From assembly GCA_902761365.1 (NCBI GenBank), contig CACWJZ010000005.1, positions 1 through 63,962 of the forward strand: 63,962 nt of DNA, given 5' to 3'. Both the position numbers and the translations under genes were made by a program. Under the pieces are notes generated by a model. That model had not been told where the DNA came from and did no database searches. It saw only the letters and a program-made list of their open reading frames with translations. Below, one piece after another: positions 32,814 to 42,097 of the stretch (position 1 is the first letter of the stretch; every line of letters starts with the position of its first letter). The DNA comes from an uncultured Eubacteriales bacterium. GTDB lineage: Bacteria > Bacillota > Clostridia > Christensenellales > CAG-138.

Positions 32814-34050
32814 AATCAACAACCATACCAAACAGGATAAGGGCTTATCCGCGCTGATCTGGACGCTGTCCATCCTCCTGTGCGCCACGATCGTGGGGTT
32901 CATGGTGGTGGGTATCGGCTTCTTCCGCATCATGCGGGTCCAGACTGCGGTGAAGACCACGCCAGCGCCAGAGCTTCCCGCCGTGGAAATAACCCCTGAG
33001 CCGATGGAAACTGCGCCCCAGCCCGCCGTAGAGCCTGCGCCGCAGGAGGAACTGCCCCAGATGGAGCTGAACCCTCAGACCCCCAGCGACATGCAGATAT
33101 TCGCCTCCATTCCAGACGTGGTGGAGGCGGCCTCCGGCTCCGTGGTCGGCATCATCCAGTATCAGCCCAACGCCCGCACTGGCAAGCTGACGGAATATGC
33201 CAGCGGCTCCGGCTTCATCGTATCGGAGAACGGCTATATCCTGACCAACGCTCATGTGGTCAGCGGCGCGGCGGCGGTGGATGTGCTCTTCAGCGACGGG
33301 GAAAAGAAAACAGCCCAGGTGGTGGGGTCCGATGTGACCACGGACATCGCGGTGCTCAAGGTGGAGGGGGAGAACTACCCCGCCCTGCCCATCGGCGATT
33401 CCAGCACCCTGCGGGTGGGGGAATACGTCATCGCCATCGGCAATCCCCTCAGCGCCTATGAGCTCTACGGCACGGTCACCTTCGGCATCATCAGCGCCAC
33501 GGCCCGGGAGATCAATATCGACGGCTTCGTCAACACGTATCTGCAGACCGACGCCGCCATAAACTTCGGCAACAGCGGCGGCCCCCTCATCAACATGGCC
33601 GGCCAGGTCATCGGCATGAACACCGCCAAGTCCATCACCGCGGGCTACGACACCCGGGGGAACGCCATCTCCGCGGAGGGCATCGGCTTTGCGCTGCCTA
33701 TCCAAAACGTGATGGAGATCGCCAACGTCATCCTGCAGGAGGGCAGCATGGTCCGCCCGGGGATCGGCGTGCAGATCCGGACCGTGGACGAGGAGACGGC
33801 TGCGGAGAACAATGTGCCCGTGGGCTGCCGCGTGGAGGAGCTCACCCAAGGCGCTCCCGCCGATAAGGCCGGCATGAAGGTGGGCGACATCATCACCCAG
33901 GCCGACGGCAGGCCGGTGACCGTCAACGACGACGTGGTGAACTACGTGCGCTCCCTGAAGGTGGGCGATACGGTGGTCTTCACCGTGTACCGGGACGGCG
34001 CCTATCTGACCATCTCCGTGACCGTGGGCGACATGAACAAATTCAACTGA
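32803..34050 (+). CDS. HtrA/DegP-like membrane-anchored serine protease
   Basis: The 415-residue protein has a cytoplasmic N-terminus, one membrane helix (about 20-45), a Pro/Glu-rich linker (about 50-90), a trypsin-like domain with His in ILTNAHVVSG, Asp in TTDIAVLKV and Ser in NFGNSGGPLINMAGQ, and one PDZ domain (about 320-410). It degrades or refolds damaged proteins outside the membrane. GACGGAGG precedes the ATG inside the kinase gene. The overlap and order kinase-protease suggest joint regulation. Confidence 0.94.
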   Translation: MEPEINNHTKQDKGLSALIWTLSILLCATIVGFMVVGIGFFRIMRVQTAVKTTPAPELPAVEITPEPMETAPQPAVEPAPQEELPQMELNPQTPSDMQIFASIPDVVEAASGSVVGIIQYQPNARTGKLTEYASGSGFIVSENGYILTNAHVVSGAAAVDVLFSDGEKKTAQVVGSDVTTDIAVLKVEGENYPALPIGDSSTLRVGEYVIAIGNPLSAYELYGTVTFGIISATAREINIDGFVNTYLQTDAAINFGNSGGPLINMAGQVIGMNTAKSITAGYDTRGNAISAEGIGFALPIQNVMEIANVILQEGSMVRPGIGVQIRTVDEETAAENNVPVGCRVEELTQGAPADKAGMKVGDIITQADGRPVTVNDDVVNYVRSLKVGDTVVFTVYRDGAYLTISVTVGDMNKFN

Positions 34051-34056
34051 CGATCC

Positions 34057-36420
34057 ATGATTTCAGAACGAACCATACACACCCTTGAACTCCATAAGGT
34101 CCAGGCCATGCTGCGGTCCTTCGCCGTTTCCGACATGGGAAAGGCTGCGGTGGACGCTCTTTCGCCTGCCGCGTCCCTGCCGGAGGCGGAGCGGCTGCTG
34201 CAGGAGACCACGGAGGCGGAGTCCATCTACTGGCGGCTGGGGCACACGCCCCTGGACGTGTTCCCGGACATCCGCGCGTCCCTGCGGCGCATGAGCGCGA
34301 TGCTGGCCCTGTCCATGGGGGAACTGCTGGCGGCGGAGCGGTGCTTGAAGGTCTCCCGCCGGACCCGGGAAGCCATCCTGGGCGGCAAGGAGCAGGGGGG
34401 CGACGGCCTCCTATGCCTGCTGGCCAATCGGCTCACGGCCCAGCCTGCCATCGAAAACGAGATCGCCCGCTGCATCCTCTCCGAGGAGGAGATGGCGGAC
34501 AACGCTTCGCCGGAGCTGGCGCGCATCCGGCGGCAGATGAAGCTGACCACAGAGAAGGTGCGGGACAAGCTCAACAGCATCATCCGCAGCGCCGGGGATC
34601 AGAAGTATCTGCAGGACACCATCATCACCATGCGCAACGGTCGCTACACCATCCCGGTGAAGGCGGAGCATCGGCGGCAGATCCCGGGTCTCATCCACGA
34701 CCAGAGCGGCACGGGCCAGACACTGTTCATCGAGCCGGCGGCGGTGGTGGAGCTGGGGAACGAGTACAAGAAGCTCCTGCTGGACGAGAAGAAGGAGATG
34801 GACCGCATCCTGGCCGGGCTCACCGCCCTGCTGCAGCCCTTCGCCGACGAGCTCTTCGACAGCCTTCTGCTGCTGGCACGCCTCGACTGCATCTTCGCCA
34901 AGGCCATCCTGGCCCGGGAATACGGCGGCATCCGGCCCAAGCTCAACGAGGCGGGCCGCCTGCGGCTTGTCAACGCCCGACATCCCCTGATCGACCGGGA
35001 GAAGGTGGTGCCCGTGACCCTGTGGCTGGGGGAGGACTTCGACACGCTCATCATCACCGGCCCCAACACCGGCGGCAAGACGGTGACGCTGAAGACCGTG
35101 GGCCTCTTCACCCTCATGGCCATGTGCGGCCTGTTTTTGCCCGCGGAGGAGGGGAGCGAGGTCTCCGTCTTCGATCAAGTCTTTGCGGACATCGGCGACG
35201 AGCAGTCCATCGAGCAGAGCCTATCCACCTTCAGCGCCCACATGACCAATCTGGTGTCCATCATCGAGCAGGCGGATGACCATACCCTGGTGCTCCTCGA
35301 TGAGCTGGGCGCCGGCACGGATCCCCTGGAGGGCGCGGCGCTGGCCCAGGCCATCCTGGAGCGGCTTCAAGCCCAGGGGTGCCGGACCATGGCCACCACC
35401 CACTACAGCGAGATCAAGGCCTTCGCCCTGGCCCGGGAGGGTATGCAGAACGCATCCATGGAGTTCGACGTGGACCGGCTTTGCCCCACCTACAAGCTCT
35501 ACATCGGCATCCCCGGCAAGTCCAACGCCTTTGAGATCAGCCAGCGGCTGGGCCTCTCCCCGGAGGTCATCGACCGGGCACGGCAGTTCCTCAAGAAGGA
35601 GGACGTGGCCTTTGAGGACGTGCTGAGCGGGGCAGAGGAGCAGCGGCGGATCGCTGAGCAATCCCGCCACGACGCCCAGCTGGCCCTGTGGGAGGCGGAG
35701 AAGCTGAAAAGCGATTACGAGAAGGAGAAGCGCAAGCTGGACGAGGAGCGTGCTGCGCTCCGCAGCAAGGCCCGGGAGGACGCCCGGGACATCGTGCGCC
35801 AGACCCGGCGGGAGATGGAGCAGCTCATCACGGAGCTTCGGAACGTCAAGAACATCGACCCCAAAGCCCTGGAGCGGGCCATCCAGCAGGCCCGGGACGG
35901 CATGCGCGCCTCAGAGAATGACCTTGTGGACACGGTGCTGCCCGAGGACGACCTGGGCGAAGCCCCCAAGACCGTGAAGGCGGGGGAGAGCTACCAGGTG
36001 CTCAGCATCCACAACACCGCCACCGTGCTCAAGCCCCCCGACGCTCGGGGCATGGTCCAGATCCAGGCGGGGGTCATCAAGATGAACGTGCCCCTGTCCG
36101 ATCTGCGGCCCCTGCCCAAAGCGAAGAAGAAGCGGGCGCCTGTGACGGGGAAGCCCATCCTTCAGAACATCCAGGAGGTCAAGATGGATCTGGATCTGAG
36201 GGGCATGACCGTGGACGACGGCATGCTGGAGGTGGATCGGTACATCGACCTCTGTGCCCGGAACGGACGCAAGGAGTTCAACATCATCCACGGCAAGGGC
36301 ACCGGCGCCCTGCGGACCGGCATCCAGGCGTACCTCAAGAGCCATCCCCGGGTCAAATCCTATCGGATCGGGGCCTACGGGGAGGGGGACGCCGGGGTCA
36401 CGGTGGTCACGCTGAAATAA
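34057..36420 (+). CDS. mutS2: Endonuclease MutS2
   Basis: The 787-residue ATPase has a MutS-like core with Walker A TGPNTGGKTVTLKT and Walker B LVLLDELGAGTDP, a long coiled region (about 510-620) and a C-terminal Smr nuclease domain (DLRGMTVDDGMLEVDRY, IIHGKGTGALRTGI). In Firmicutes it limits homologous recombination or splits collided ribosomes. It starts 6 bases after the protease gene without a ribosome-binding site. Confidence 0.95.
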   Translation: MISERTIHTLELHKVQAMLRSFAVSDMGKAAVDALSPAASLPEAERLLQETTEAESIYWRLGHTPLDVFPDIRASLRRMSAMLALSMGELLAAERCLKVSRRTREAILGGKEQGGDGLLCLLANRLTAQPAIENEIARCILSEEEMADNASPELARIRRQMKLTTEKVRDKLNSIIRSAGDQKYLQDTIITMRNGRYTIPVKAEHRRQIPGLIHDQSGTGQTLFIEPAAVVELGNEYKKLLLDEKKEMDRILAGLTALLQPFADELFDSLLLLARLDCIFAKAILAREYGGIRPKLNEAGRLRLVNARHPLIDREKVVPVTLWLGEDFDTLIITGPNTGGKTVTLKTVGLFTLMAMCGLFLPAEEGSEVSVFDQVFADIGDEQSIEQSLSTFSAHMTNLVSIIEQADDHTLVLLDELGAGTDPLEGAALAQAILERLQAQGCRTMATTHYSEIKAFALAREGMQNASMEFDVDRLCPTYKLYIGIPGKSNAFEISQRLGLSPEVIDRARQFLKKEDVAFEDVLSGAEEQRRIAEQSRHDAQLALWEAEKLKSDYEKEKRKLDEERAALRSKAREDARDIVRQTRREMEQLITELRNVKNIDPKALERAIQQARDGMRASENDLVDTVLPEDDLGEAPKTVKAGESYQVLSIHNTATVLKPPDARGMVQIQAGVIKMNVPLSDLRPLPKAKKKRAPVTGKPILQNIQEVKMDLDLRGMTVDDGMLEVDRYIDLCARNGRKEFNIIHGKGTGALRTGIQAYLKSHPRVKSYRIGAYGEGDAGVTVVTLK

Positions 36421-36431
36421 TAAATAAGCTG

Positions 36432-37274
36432 TCAGGAAGCTGTCCCTGCGAGGGCGGCTTCCTTTTTGCTGCGCTTTCGGGCGCAGATGCCTGCGCCCAC
36501 CAGGAGGATGTACTGGCAGTAGAACAGCCACAGCATGGTGAGGGCCAGGGCGGCCATGCCCCCGTACAGGGTCAGGTTCATGAAACGGCCGGCGTACAGG
36601 GAGAACAGGGCGGAAAAGACGATCCAGGCCCCGGCGGCCAGGGCGGCGCCGGTCCGCACCTCCCTAAAGGAGAAGCGCTGGCCGGGGATGGATCGGTATA
36701 AGAAGACAAACATGAGCCACAGCACCAGGGCCATGACCAAGTGCCTGAGGTACAGGGCCAGCTCCAGCAGCCCCAGGCGCTGGGGATAGAGGAGCCCCAG
36801 CAGGAGCACGATCCTGTCCCCGAAGATCAGCACCGCCAGCGACAGCAGCAGGTCTATGAGCAGGGCCGCGGTCAGTAGGATGGCTCGCAGGCGCCGCTTG
36901 AGATACCCGGTGGTTCGCCCGGGATCCACCATGGCGGCCATGCCTTTAAGCAGCTCCGTGAAGGCCTGGGCGGCGGACCAGAGCAGGGCCACCATGGACA
37001 GGGGCAGGGCGGGGAAGACGTTTTCGTACACGTTGGCTAAAATCACCTTCAGCAGCGCGGCCACACTGGCCGGAGCGACGCCGTCCAAAAACAACAGCAA
37101 CGCCGCCTCCGAGACGCCTACACAGGGCACCAGGGAAGCGGCGAGAGCAGCCAGGGGAAAGAGGGACAGGAAAGAGTAAAAGGCGCAGGAGGCGGCATAG
37201 GTCACCAAGCCCCGGTCGCTCAGGCCCTCCGCAAACCCCCTCGCTCGGTTGAACAGGGCGCGCAGCTTAGCCAC
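36432..37274 (-). CDS. YihY/BrkB family membrane protein
   Basis: The 280-residue protein has about six hydrophobic helices and the family landmarks ASCAFYSFLSLFPLA near the N-terminus and LYGGMAALALTMLWLFYCQYILLVGA near the C-terminus. Often called a virulence factor or ribonuclease BN in error, it is a membrane protein of unknown function, possibly a transporter. The GTG start overlaps rpe by 8 bases, so it is the last gene of the def operon. Confidence 0.9.
   Translation of the reverse strand: MAKLRALFNRARGFAEGLSDRGLVTYAASCAFYSFLSLFPLAALAASLVPCVGVSEAALLLFLDGVAPASVAALLKVILANVYENVFPALPLSMVALLWSAAQAFTELLKGMAAMVDPGRTTGYLKRRLRAILLTAALLIDLLLSLAVLIFGDRIVLLLGLLYPQRLGLLELALYLRHLVMALVLWLMFVFLYRSIPGQRFSFREVRTGAALAAGAWIVFSALFSLYAGRFMNLTLYGGMAALALTMLWLFYCQYILLVGAGICARKRSKKEAALAGTAS
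36434..36468. terminator. Terminator between mutS2 and yihY
   Basis: AGGAAGC/GCTTCCT outer stem with an inner CCCT/AGGG stem, followed by TTTTGC on the plus strand. It overlaps the last codons of the convergent yihY-like gene. Confidence 0.8.
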
Positions 37275-37911
37275 GCAGCCGCCGGATCATCTCTCGGGGG
37301 TCGGGGGCGCTGAACACGGCGCTGCCCGCCACCAGCACGGTGGCGCCGGCGTCCCGGCAGAGGGGCGCCGTCTTCTCGTTGACGCCGCCGTCCATCTCGA
37401 TCTCGAAAGAGAGGCCGCGGGCGTTCCTGATCCCGTTCAGAGCGTCCACCTTTTGCAGGACCTGGGGGATGAACTTCTGGCCTCCGAAGCCCGGATTCAC
37501 GCTCATAAGCAGGACCATGTCGCAGTCCTCCAAAACCTCCTCGCACAGGCTGAGGGGCGTTGCCGGGTTCAGCACCACGCCCGCCCGCATGCCGGCATCA
37601 TGGATGGACTGGAGCACCCGATGGATGTGCTTCTCCGCCTCCACGTGGAAGGTCAGGATGTCCGCACCCGCATCCCGAAAGGGGTGCACCCAGTCGCCGG
37701 GCCTCTCCACCATTAGATGCACGTCCAACGGCAGCTTCGTATGGGGCCGCACGGCCTTACACATAGCGGGGCCGAAGGTGATGTTGGGCACAAAATGGCC
37801 GTCCATCACGTCGAAGTGGACCCAGTCGGCGCCGCTTTGTTCCAGCATCTCAACGTCCTCGCCCGTGCGGGCGAAGTCGGCGGACAGGATGGAAGGGGCG
37901 ATCTTAATCAT
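37267..37911 (-). CDS. rpe: Ribulose-phosphate 3-epimerase
   Basis: The 214-residue TIM-barrel enzyme interconverts ribulose 5-phosphate and xylulose 5-phosphate. IAPSILSADFART, WVHFDVMDGHFVPNITFG, LDVHLMVERP, MSVNPGFGGQKFIP and IEMDGGVNEKTAPLC with metal-binding His and Asp residues are conserved. It overlaps rsgA by 8 bases; the rsgA-rpe pair is standard in Firmicutes. Confidence 0.97.
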   Translation of the reverse strand: MIKIAPSILSADFARTGEDVEMLEQSGADWVHFDVMDGHFVPNITFGPAMCKAVRPHTKLPLDVHLMVERPGDWVHPFRDAGADILTFHVEAEKHIHRVLQSIHDAGMRAGVVLNPATPLSLCEEVLEDCDMVLLMSVNPGFGGQKFIPQVLQKVDALNGIRNARGLSFEIEMDGGVNEKTAPLCRDAGATVLVAGSAVFSAPDPREMIRRLRG

Positions 37912-38770
37912 ATTGGTGTTTCCTCCTGAAGGTAAAATCTTTGGCGATCTGAACGTATCGCTCGTATCGGGCCGGGGACAGCCGTCCGTCGGCGAGCAGC
38001 GCCTTCACACCGCAACCGGGCTCGCTGATGTGCAGGCATCCCGGGAACCGGCAGGGCTCCGCCTGAGCGAACTCTGGGTAGCAGCCCTGCAGCAGCAGTT
38101 CATCGAAGCTCTCCGGCTCGTAGAGGGAGAAGCCGGGGGTGTCCAGCAGGGCGCCGCCGAAGCAGGGCCAGAGCTGAGCGTGGCGGGTGGTGTGCTTGCC
38201 CCGCTCCGTCTTTCGCGTCAGCTCCCCCACGGGCAGGTCCAGCTCCGGCAGCAGGGCGTTCATCAGCGACGACTTCCCCACGGCAGACTGGCCCGCAAAG
38301 CAGCACACCTTTCCCCCGATGGCATCCCGGAGCCCCTGCAGCCCTTCCCCCGACAAGGCGGAGACCACGATCCGGGGAAACAGCCGGTAGTCCCGGTCGA
38401 AGGCCGAGCGGATGGCTTCCTCTGCTTCGTCCGCCTTGTTGAGGACCATGACCGGCTCGATGTGGTTCAGGGTCGCCTGGACGATCAGCTTGTCGGCAAG
38501 GAGCCAATCCGGCTCTGGCAGGTGCCCGGAGAGGACGATAAGGAGCCGGTCGATGTTGGCCACCGCCGGGCGCACCAGCAGGTTTCGACGGGGCTTGATC
38601 TCGTCGATCTGGGCATAGCCGGAGGCGTGGGGCGTGATGGAGACCCGATCGCCCACCACCGGGGTGATCCCCTCCCGGCGAAGGGCGCCCTTCGCTTTGC
38701 AGGTGATGATGCCTTCATCGGTGGAAACGTAGTAGAATCCGCCTACACCCTTTATGATAGACCCTTCCAT
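37904..38770 (-). CDS. rsgA: Ribosome small subunit-dependent GTPase A
   Basis: The 288-residue circularly permuted GTPase helps late 30S maturation. An OB fold at the N-terminus is followed by G4 VLNKADE, G1 GQSAVGKSSL, G3 DTPGF and a C-terminal zinc motif with cysteines and histidine (CRFPGCLHISEPGCGVK). It starts 6 bases after prkC. Confidence 0.96.
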   Translation of the reverse strand: MEGSIIKGVGGFYYVSTDEGIITCKAKGALRREGITPVVGDRVSITPHASGYAQIDEIKPRRNLLVRPAVANIDRLLIVLSGHLPEPDWLLADKLIVQATLNHIEPVMVLNKADEAEEAIRSAFDRDYRLFPRIVVSALSGEGLQGLRDAIGGKVCCFAGQSAVGKSSLMNALLPELDLPVGELTRKTERGKHTTRHAQLWPCFGGALLDTPGFSLYEPESFDELLLQGCYPEFAQAEPCRFPGCLHISEPGCGVKALLADGRLSPARYERYVQIAKDFTFRRKHQYD

Positions 38771-38776
38771 CGCCTT

Positions 38777-40342
38777 TTACTCCGAGAATTTCACATCCGT
38801 GGTCCGCGGGGTCCCGTCCTGGGTCAGCGCTTCCTCTCCGTTCACCAGCAGGTACAGTGTGCGGGTGGCGGGGTCGTTGCTGTAGACGGTGGCGCTGATG
38901 GACACCATGGTCTCCTTGGTCCGCACGGTATCATAGAGGATCACGGAGTAGTCGATGTTATCCGTGCTGCTGGTCCGGTACACGATCTGGACCCGGGAAT
39001 CGTTCTCGGGGATGTCCAGCATGAAAGCCACGTCCGCCTTATACTTGCCGCGCTTCTCCAGCAGGAGGGTGATATAGATGGGCTCCTCAATGTTGGGGAC
39101 GGTGTTGGCCTGCTGGCTCTGCTGGACGATGGTGCCGGTCCGGGGGTCGTTTTCAGCATACTCCGTGGACACGAATATGCTCGTGAACCCTACGTCGTGC
39201 AGGGAGCGGAGGGCGTCGTCCAACCGTTGGCCCATGACCGTGGGCATACGCTTGCCCGCAGGCGAAGCGGAGGGCGGTGCATTCACGGTGACGCTGGCCA
39301 AAGTGGACTGGGGGGTAGTTTCGATCACGGGAACGTCGACCGCTACATCCTCTTGGGGGGAGCACCAGTGGTTCACGAAGCCCAGATAGGCCAGGAAGAT
39401 CACCAGGATGGGCGTGAACACGGAGATGGAGATCCAGGCGTACACGGACAGGGACATGCGCCGTCCGGGGGTCTTGGCTTCCTTGGATTCTCGGTCCCGG
39501 GCAAAGGTGCCGTTGGGATGGGACAGGGACCGGATGAGGTCGGAGCGCATGAGCTTGGCGCTGGCATAGCGCATGTCCGGCTCCTTCTCGATGGCCCGGA
39601 GCACGATGTCGTTGAGGGCCGGAGGTACGGCGGGATTCAGCTCCCGAGGCGGTACAGGCTTGGCGGACAGATGCATGAGGGCCGTGGCCACCGTGGTGTC
39701 GCCGATGAAGGGGACGGTGCCCGTGAGCATCTCGTAAAGGGAGATGCCGGCGGAGTAGATGTCGCTCTCTTGGGTGGCGGGCAGGCCCTTAGCCTGCTCG
39801 GGGGAAATGTAGTGAACGGAGCCGATGACGTTCTTCCCGGCAAAGGTCACAGTGCTGGCGGTGACCTCCCGGGCGATGCCGAAGTCGGCCAGCTTCGCCC
39901 GGCCCCGGCTGGTGACGATCACGTTCTGGGGCTTCACGTCCCGATGGATGATCCCATGGGCGTGGGCGTAGGAGAGGGCGTCCAAAATCTGGCTGCAGAT
40001 GCCGATGGATTGCTGTATGGACAGATGGCCGCCAGGGCTCTCCTGGATCAACTCCTTCAGGGTCTTGCCCTCCACGTACTCCAACACGATATAGGGCACG
40101 CCGTTGTCGTCCCCCACGCCGAAGGCGCGGACGATGTTTTCATGGGACAGAGCCAAACTGGCTTTAGCCTCCCGCTCGAAGCGGCGCAGGAACTCCTGAT
40201 CGTTCAGATACTCCTCCTTGAGCATCTTCACGGCCACGACCTTTCGGGAGGACATGTTGATGGCCCGATACACGTGGGCCATGCCGCCGCTGCCCACCTC
40301 GCAGATGACGCGGTACTTGCCGTCGATGATGTCCGGGATCAC
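38777..40342 (-). CDS. prkC: Ser/Thr protein kinase PrkC-like, short PASTA form
   Basis: The 521-residue membrane kinase has a Hanks-type domain (about 1-270: VGSGGMAHVYRA, VAVKML, HRDVKPQN, DFGIA), one transmembrane helix (about 310-332) and an extracellular part with a single recognisable PASTA-like repeat (about 365-430), then a beta-rich tail. Canonical PrkC has three or more PASTA units that bind muropeptides. The GTG start overlaps prpC by 4 bases. It phosphorylates proteins in growth, division and spore germination (family knowledge). Confidence 0.92.
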   Translation of the reverse strand: MIPDIIDGKYRVICEVGSGGMAHVYRAINMSSRKVVAVKMLKEEYLNDQEFLRRFEREAKASLALSHENIVRAFGVGDDNGVPYIVLEYVEGKTLKELIQESPGGHLSIQQSIGICSQILDALSYAHAHGIIHRDVKPQNVIVTSRGRAKLADFGIAREVTASTVTFAGKNVIGSVHYISPEQAKGLPATQESDIYSAGISLYEMLTGTVPFIGDTTVATALMHLSAKPVPPRELNPAVPPALNDIVLRAIEKEPDMRYASAKLMRSDLIRSLSHPNGTFARDRESKEAKTPGRRMSLSVYAWISISVFTPILVIFLAYLGFVNHWCSPQEDVAVDVPVIETTPQSTLASVTVNAPPSASPAGKRMPTVMGQRLDDALRSLHDVGFTSIFVSTEYAENDPRTGTIVQQSQQANTVPNIEEPIYITLLLEKRGKYKADVAFMLDIPENDSRVQIVYRTSSTDNIDYSVILYDTVRTKETMVSISATVYSNDPATRTLYLLVNGEEALTQDGTPRTTDVKFSE

Positions 40343-41070
40343 AGCTCCACACCTCCTTCGTTGCGCACAAGGACCAGGGAGATGTTGTCGGCGCTGCCCT
40401 TTTCATAGGCGGCGTCCACCAGGGCGTGGCAGAGGGCGTCCAGGTCGTCGGGATTTTGCTGCACGAGAGCAAGTATATCCTGCTCCCGGAGCACGTCGCA
40501 GAGGCCGTCCGAACAGAGGATGACCAGGTCCTTGGGCTTCCAGCGGGTGTAGAACACATCCGGCTCGAAGGCGGTCTCGGTGCCGATGCAGCGGGTGATC
40601 ACGTTCTTTCGGGGGTGGGTCCAGGCCTCCTCCGCCGTGAGAAAGCCGCGGCGCACCAGCTCCTGCACATAGGAGTGGTCGAAGGTCACCTGACGTATTT
40701 CGTCCGAGGACACCAAATATAGCCGGGAATCGCCGATGTTGGCGGTGATGAAATGATCGTGGTAGAAGATGGCAGCCACCAGCGTGGCGCCCATGCCCCG
40801 CAGCTTTTTGTCCGCATCGGCGGCGGAGATCACTTGGGCGTTGGCGTTGAAGAAGGCGTCCACCAGCACGTTTTGAGGCGCATCGGCAAGCTCCCTGGTC
40901 CACATGTCCAGGGCTTCGATGGATATGCGGCTGGCCACCTCGCCCGCCGCATGGCCGCCCATGCCGTCGGACACGGCGGCGATCAGGGGATAGCGGGGAT
41001 CGAAGCGGGTGAACACCACGTCCTCGTTGTTGGGCCGGCGGCCCTTTTCGGAAAGGCTACTGTATCTCAT
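40339..41070 (-). CDS. prpC: PP2C-type protein phosphatase PrpC-like
   Basis: The 243-residue phosphatase reverses the kinase. Metal-binding motifs are NNEDVVF, AVSDGMGGHAAGE, ANIGDSRLYLV and LVILCSDGLCD, and SADNISLVLV near the end. It overlaps rlmN by 14 bases and prkC by 4. Confidence 0.95.
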   Translation of the reverse strand: MRYSSLSEKGRRPNNEDVVFTRFDPRYPLIAAVSDGMGGHAAGEVASRISIEALDMWTRELADAPQNVLVDAFFNANAQVISAADADKKLRGMGATLVAAIFYHDHFITANIGDSRLYLVSSDEIRQVTFDHSYVQELVRRGFLTAEEAWTHPRKNVITRCIGTETAFEPDVFYTRWKPKDLVILCSDGLCDVLREQDILALVQQNPDDLDALCHALVDAAYEKGSADNISLVLVRNEGGVEL

Positions 41071-42097
41071 GGATCACCCTCCTTCTCAACTGTCCGCAGG
41101 CGCCGTCGATGTCGGCGCCCATCTCTCTTCTCACGGTGGCGGAGATATGTTCCTTCTCCAGCCACCCGGCAAACTCCTCCGCGTGGGCCCGGCTCACGCC
41201 TATGAGGGACCGCTCCTTCACGCTGTTCAGGGGGATCAGGTTCACATGACAGACTATGCCCCTGAGGAGCTTTGCGAGGGCCGTAGCGTCCTGCCGGGAG
41301 TCGTTCACACCCTCCACCAAAGCGTATTCGAACACCACCCGGCGGCCCGTCTTCTCCGCATAGGCCCGCGCCGCCCCGACAAGGTCCCCGATGGGGTACA
41401 CGTTAGCGATGGGCATCATGGTCTTGCGGACCGCGTCGGAGTGGGCGTGGAGGGAGATGGACAAGGTCACGTGGGGCGCCTCGTCCATGAACCGGTATAT
41501 CTTCGGCACAAGGCCGCAGGTGGACAGGGAGATGTTCCGAGGGCTGATGTTCAGCTCCTCCGGGCTGGTCACCCGCCGCAGAAAGGTCACCACATTGTCG
41601 TAGTTGTCTAAGGGCTCCCCGCTGCCCATGAGCACGATGTTGGTGACGGACCGGCTCCAGCCCTCCCGGGGCGGCTCGTCCTGTTCCATGAGCTTGATGA
41701 AGCTCAGCATTTCGCCGGGGCGCAGGTTCCGCACGCAGCCCTCCAACGTGGAGGCGCAGAACTTGCAGCCCATGCGGCAGCCCACCTGAGTGGAGATGCA
41801 GGCGGTGTTGCCGTAGCTGTAGTGCATCAGCACCCCCTCCACCAGGTTCCCGTCCTCCAGCAGGAAGAGGTATTTGATCGTGCCGTCCTTGGGGGAGACG
41901 AGCTTGCGCTCGATGACGCTGCCGCCGTAGGGGAGGGCGGAGAGCCTCTCCCGCAGGGCCTTGGGCAGGTTGGTCATCTCCTCCGGCCGCGCGCCCTTGT
42001 TCAGCCACGCCATCACCTGATCGGTGCGGAAGCGGGGCTGGCTCCATTCCGTCATAAGGGCGGCGACGCCGTCTTTGTCCAGGTCCGTCAAATACAT
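41057..42097 (-). CDS. rlmN: 23S rRNA (adenine-2503-C2)-methyltransferase RlmN
   Basis: The 346-residue radical SAM enzyme methylates A2503 of 23S rRNA and A37 of some tRNAs. The cluster motif is CRMGCKFCAS; LMGSGEPLDNYDNV, ISLSTCGLVPKI and a C-terminal cysteine in GADIDGACGQL complete the active site. The ATG at 42097 overlaps rsmB by 10 bases with AAGGA upstream; the frame stays open further up, inside rsmB, without homology. Confidence 0.96.
   Translation of the reverse strand: MYLTDLDKDGVAALMTEWSQPRFRTDQVMAWLNKGARPEEMTNLPKALRERLSALPYGGSVIERKLVSPKDGTIKYLFLLEDGNLVEGVLMHYSYGNTACISTQVGCRMGCKFCASTLEGCVRNLRPGEMLSFIKLMEQDEPPREGWSRSVTNIVLMGSGEPLDNYDNVVTFLRRVTSPEELNISPRNISLSTCGLVPKIYRFMDEAPHVTLSISLHAHSDAVRKTMMPIANVYPIGDLVGAARAYAEKTGRRVVFEYALVEGVNDSRQDATALAKLLRGIVCHVNLIPLNSVKERSLIGVSRAHAEEFAGWLEKEHISATVRREMGADIDGACGQLRRRVIHEIQ

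Noticed and set aside
37340-40408. 1022-codon plus-strand frame opposite rpe, rsgA and prkC
   Set aside because: Spans three well-identified genes on the other strand and shows no domain of its own.
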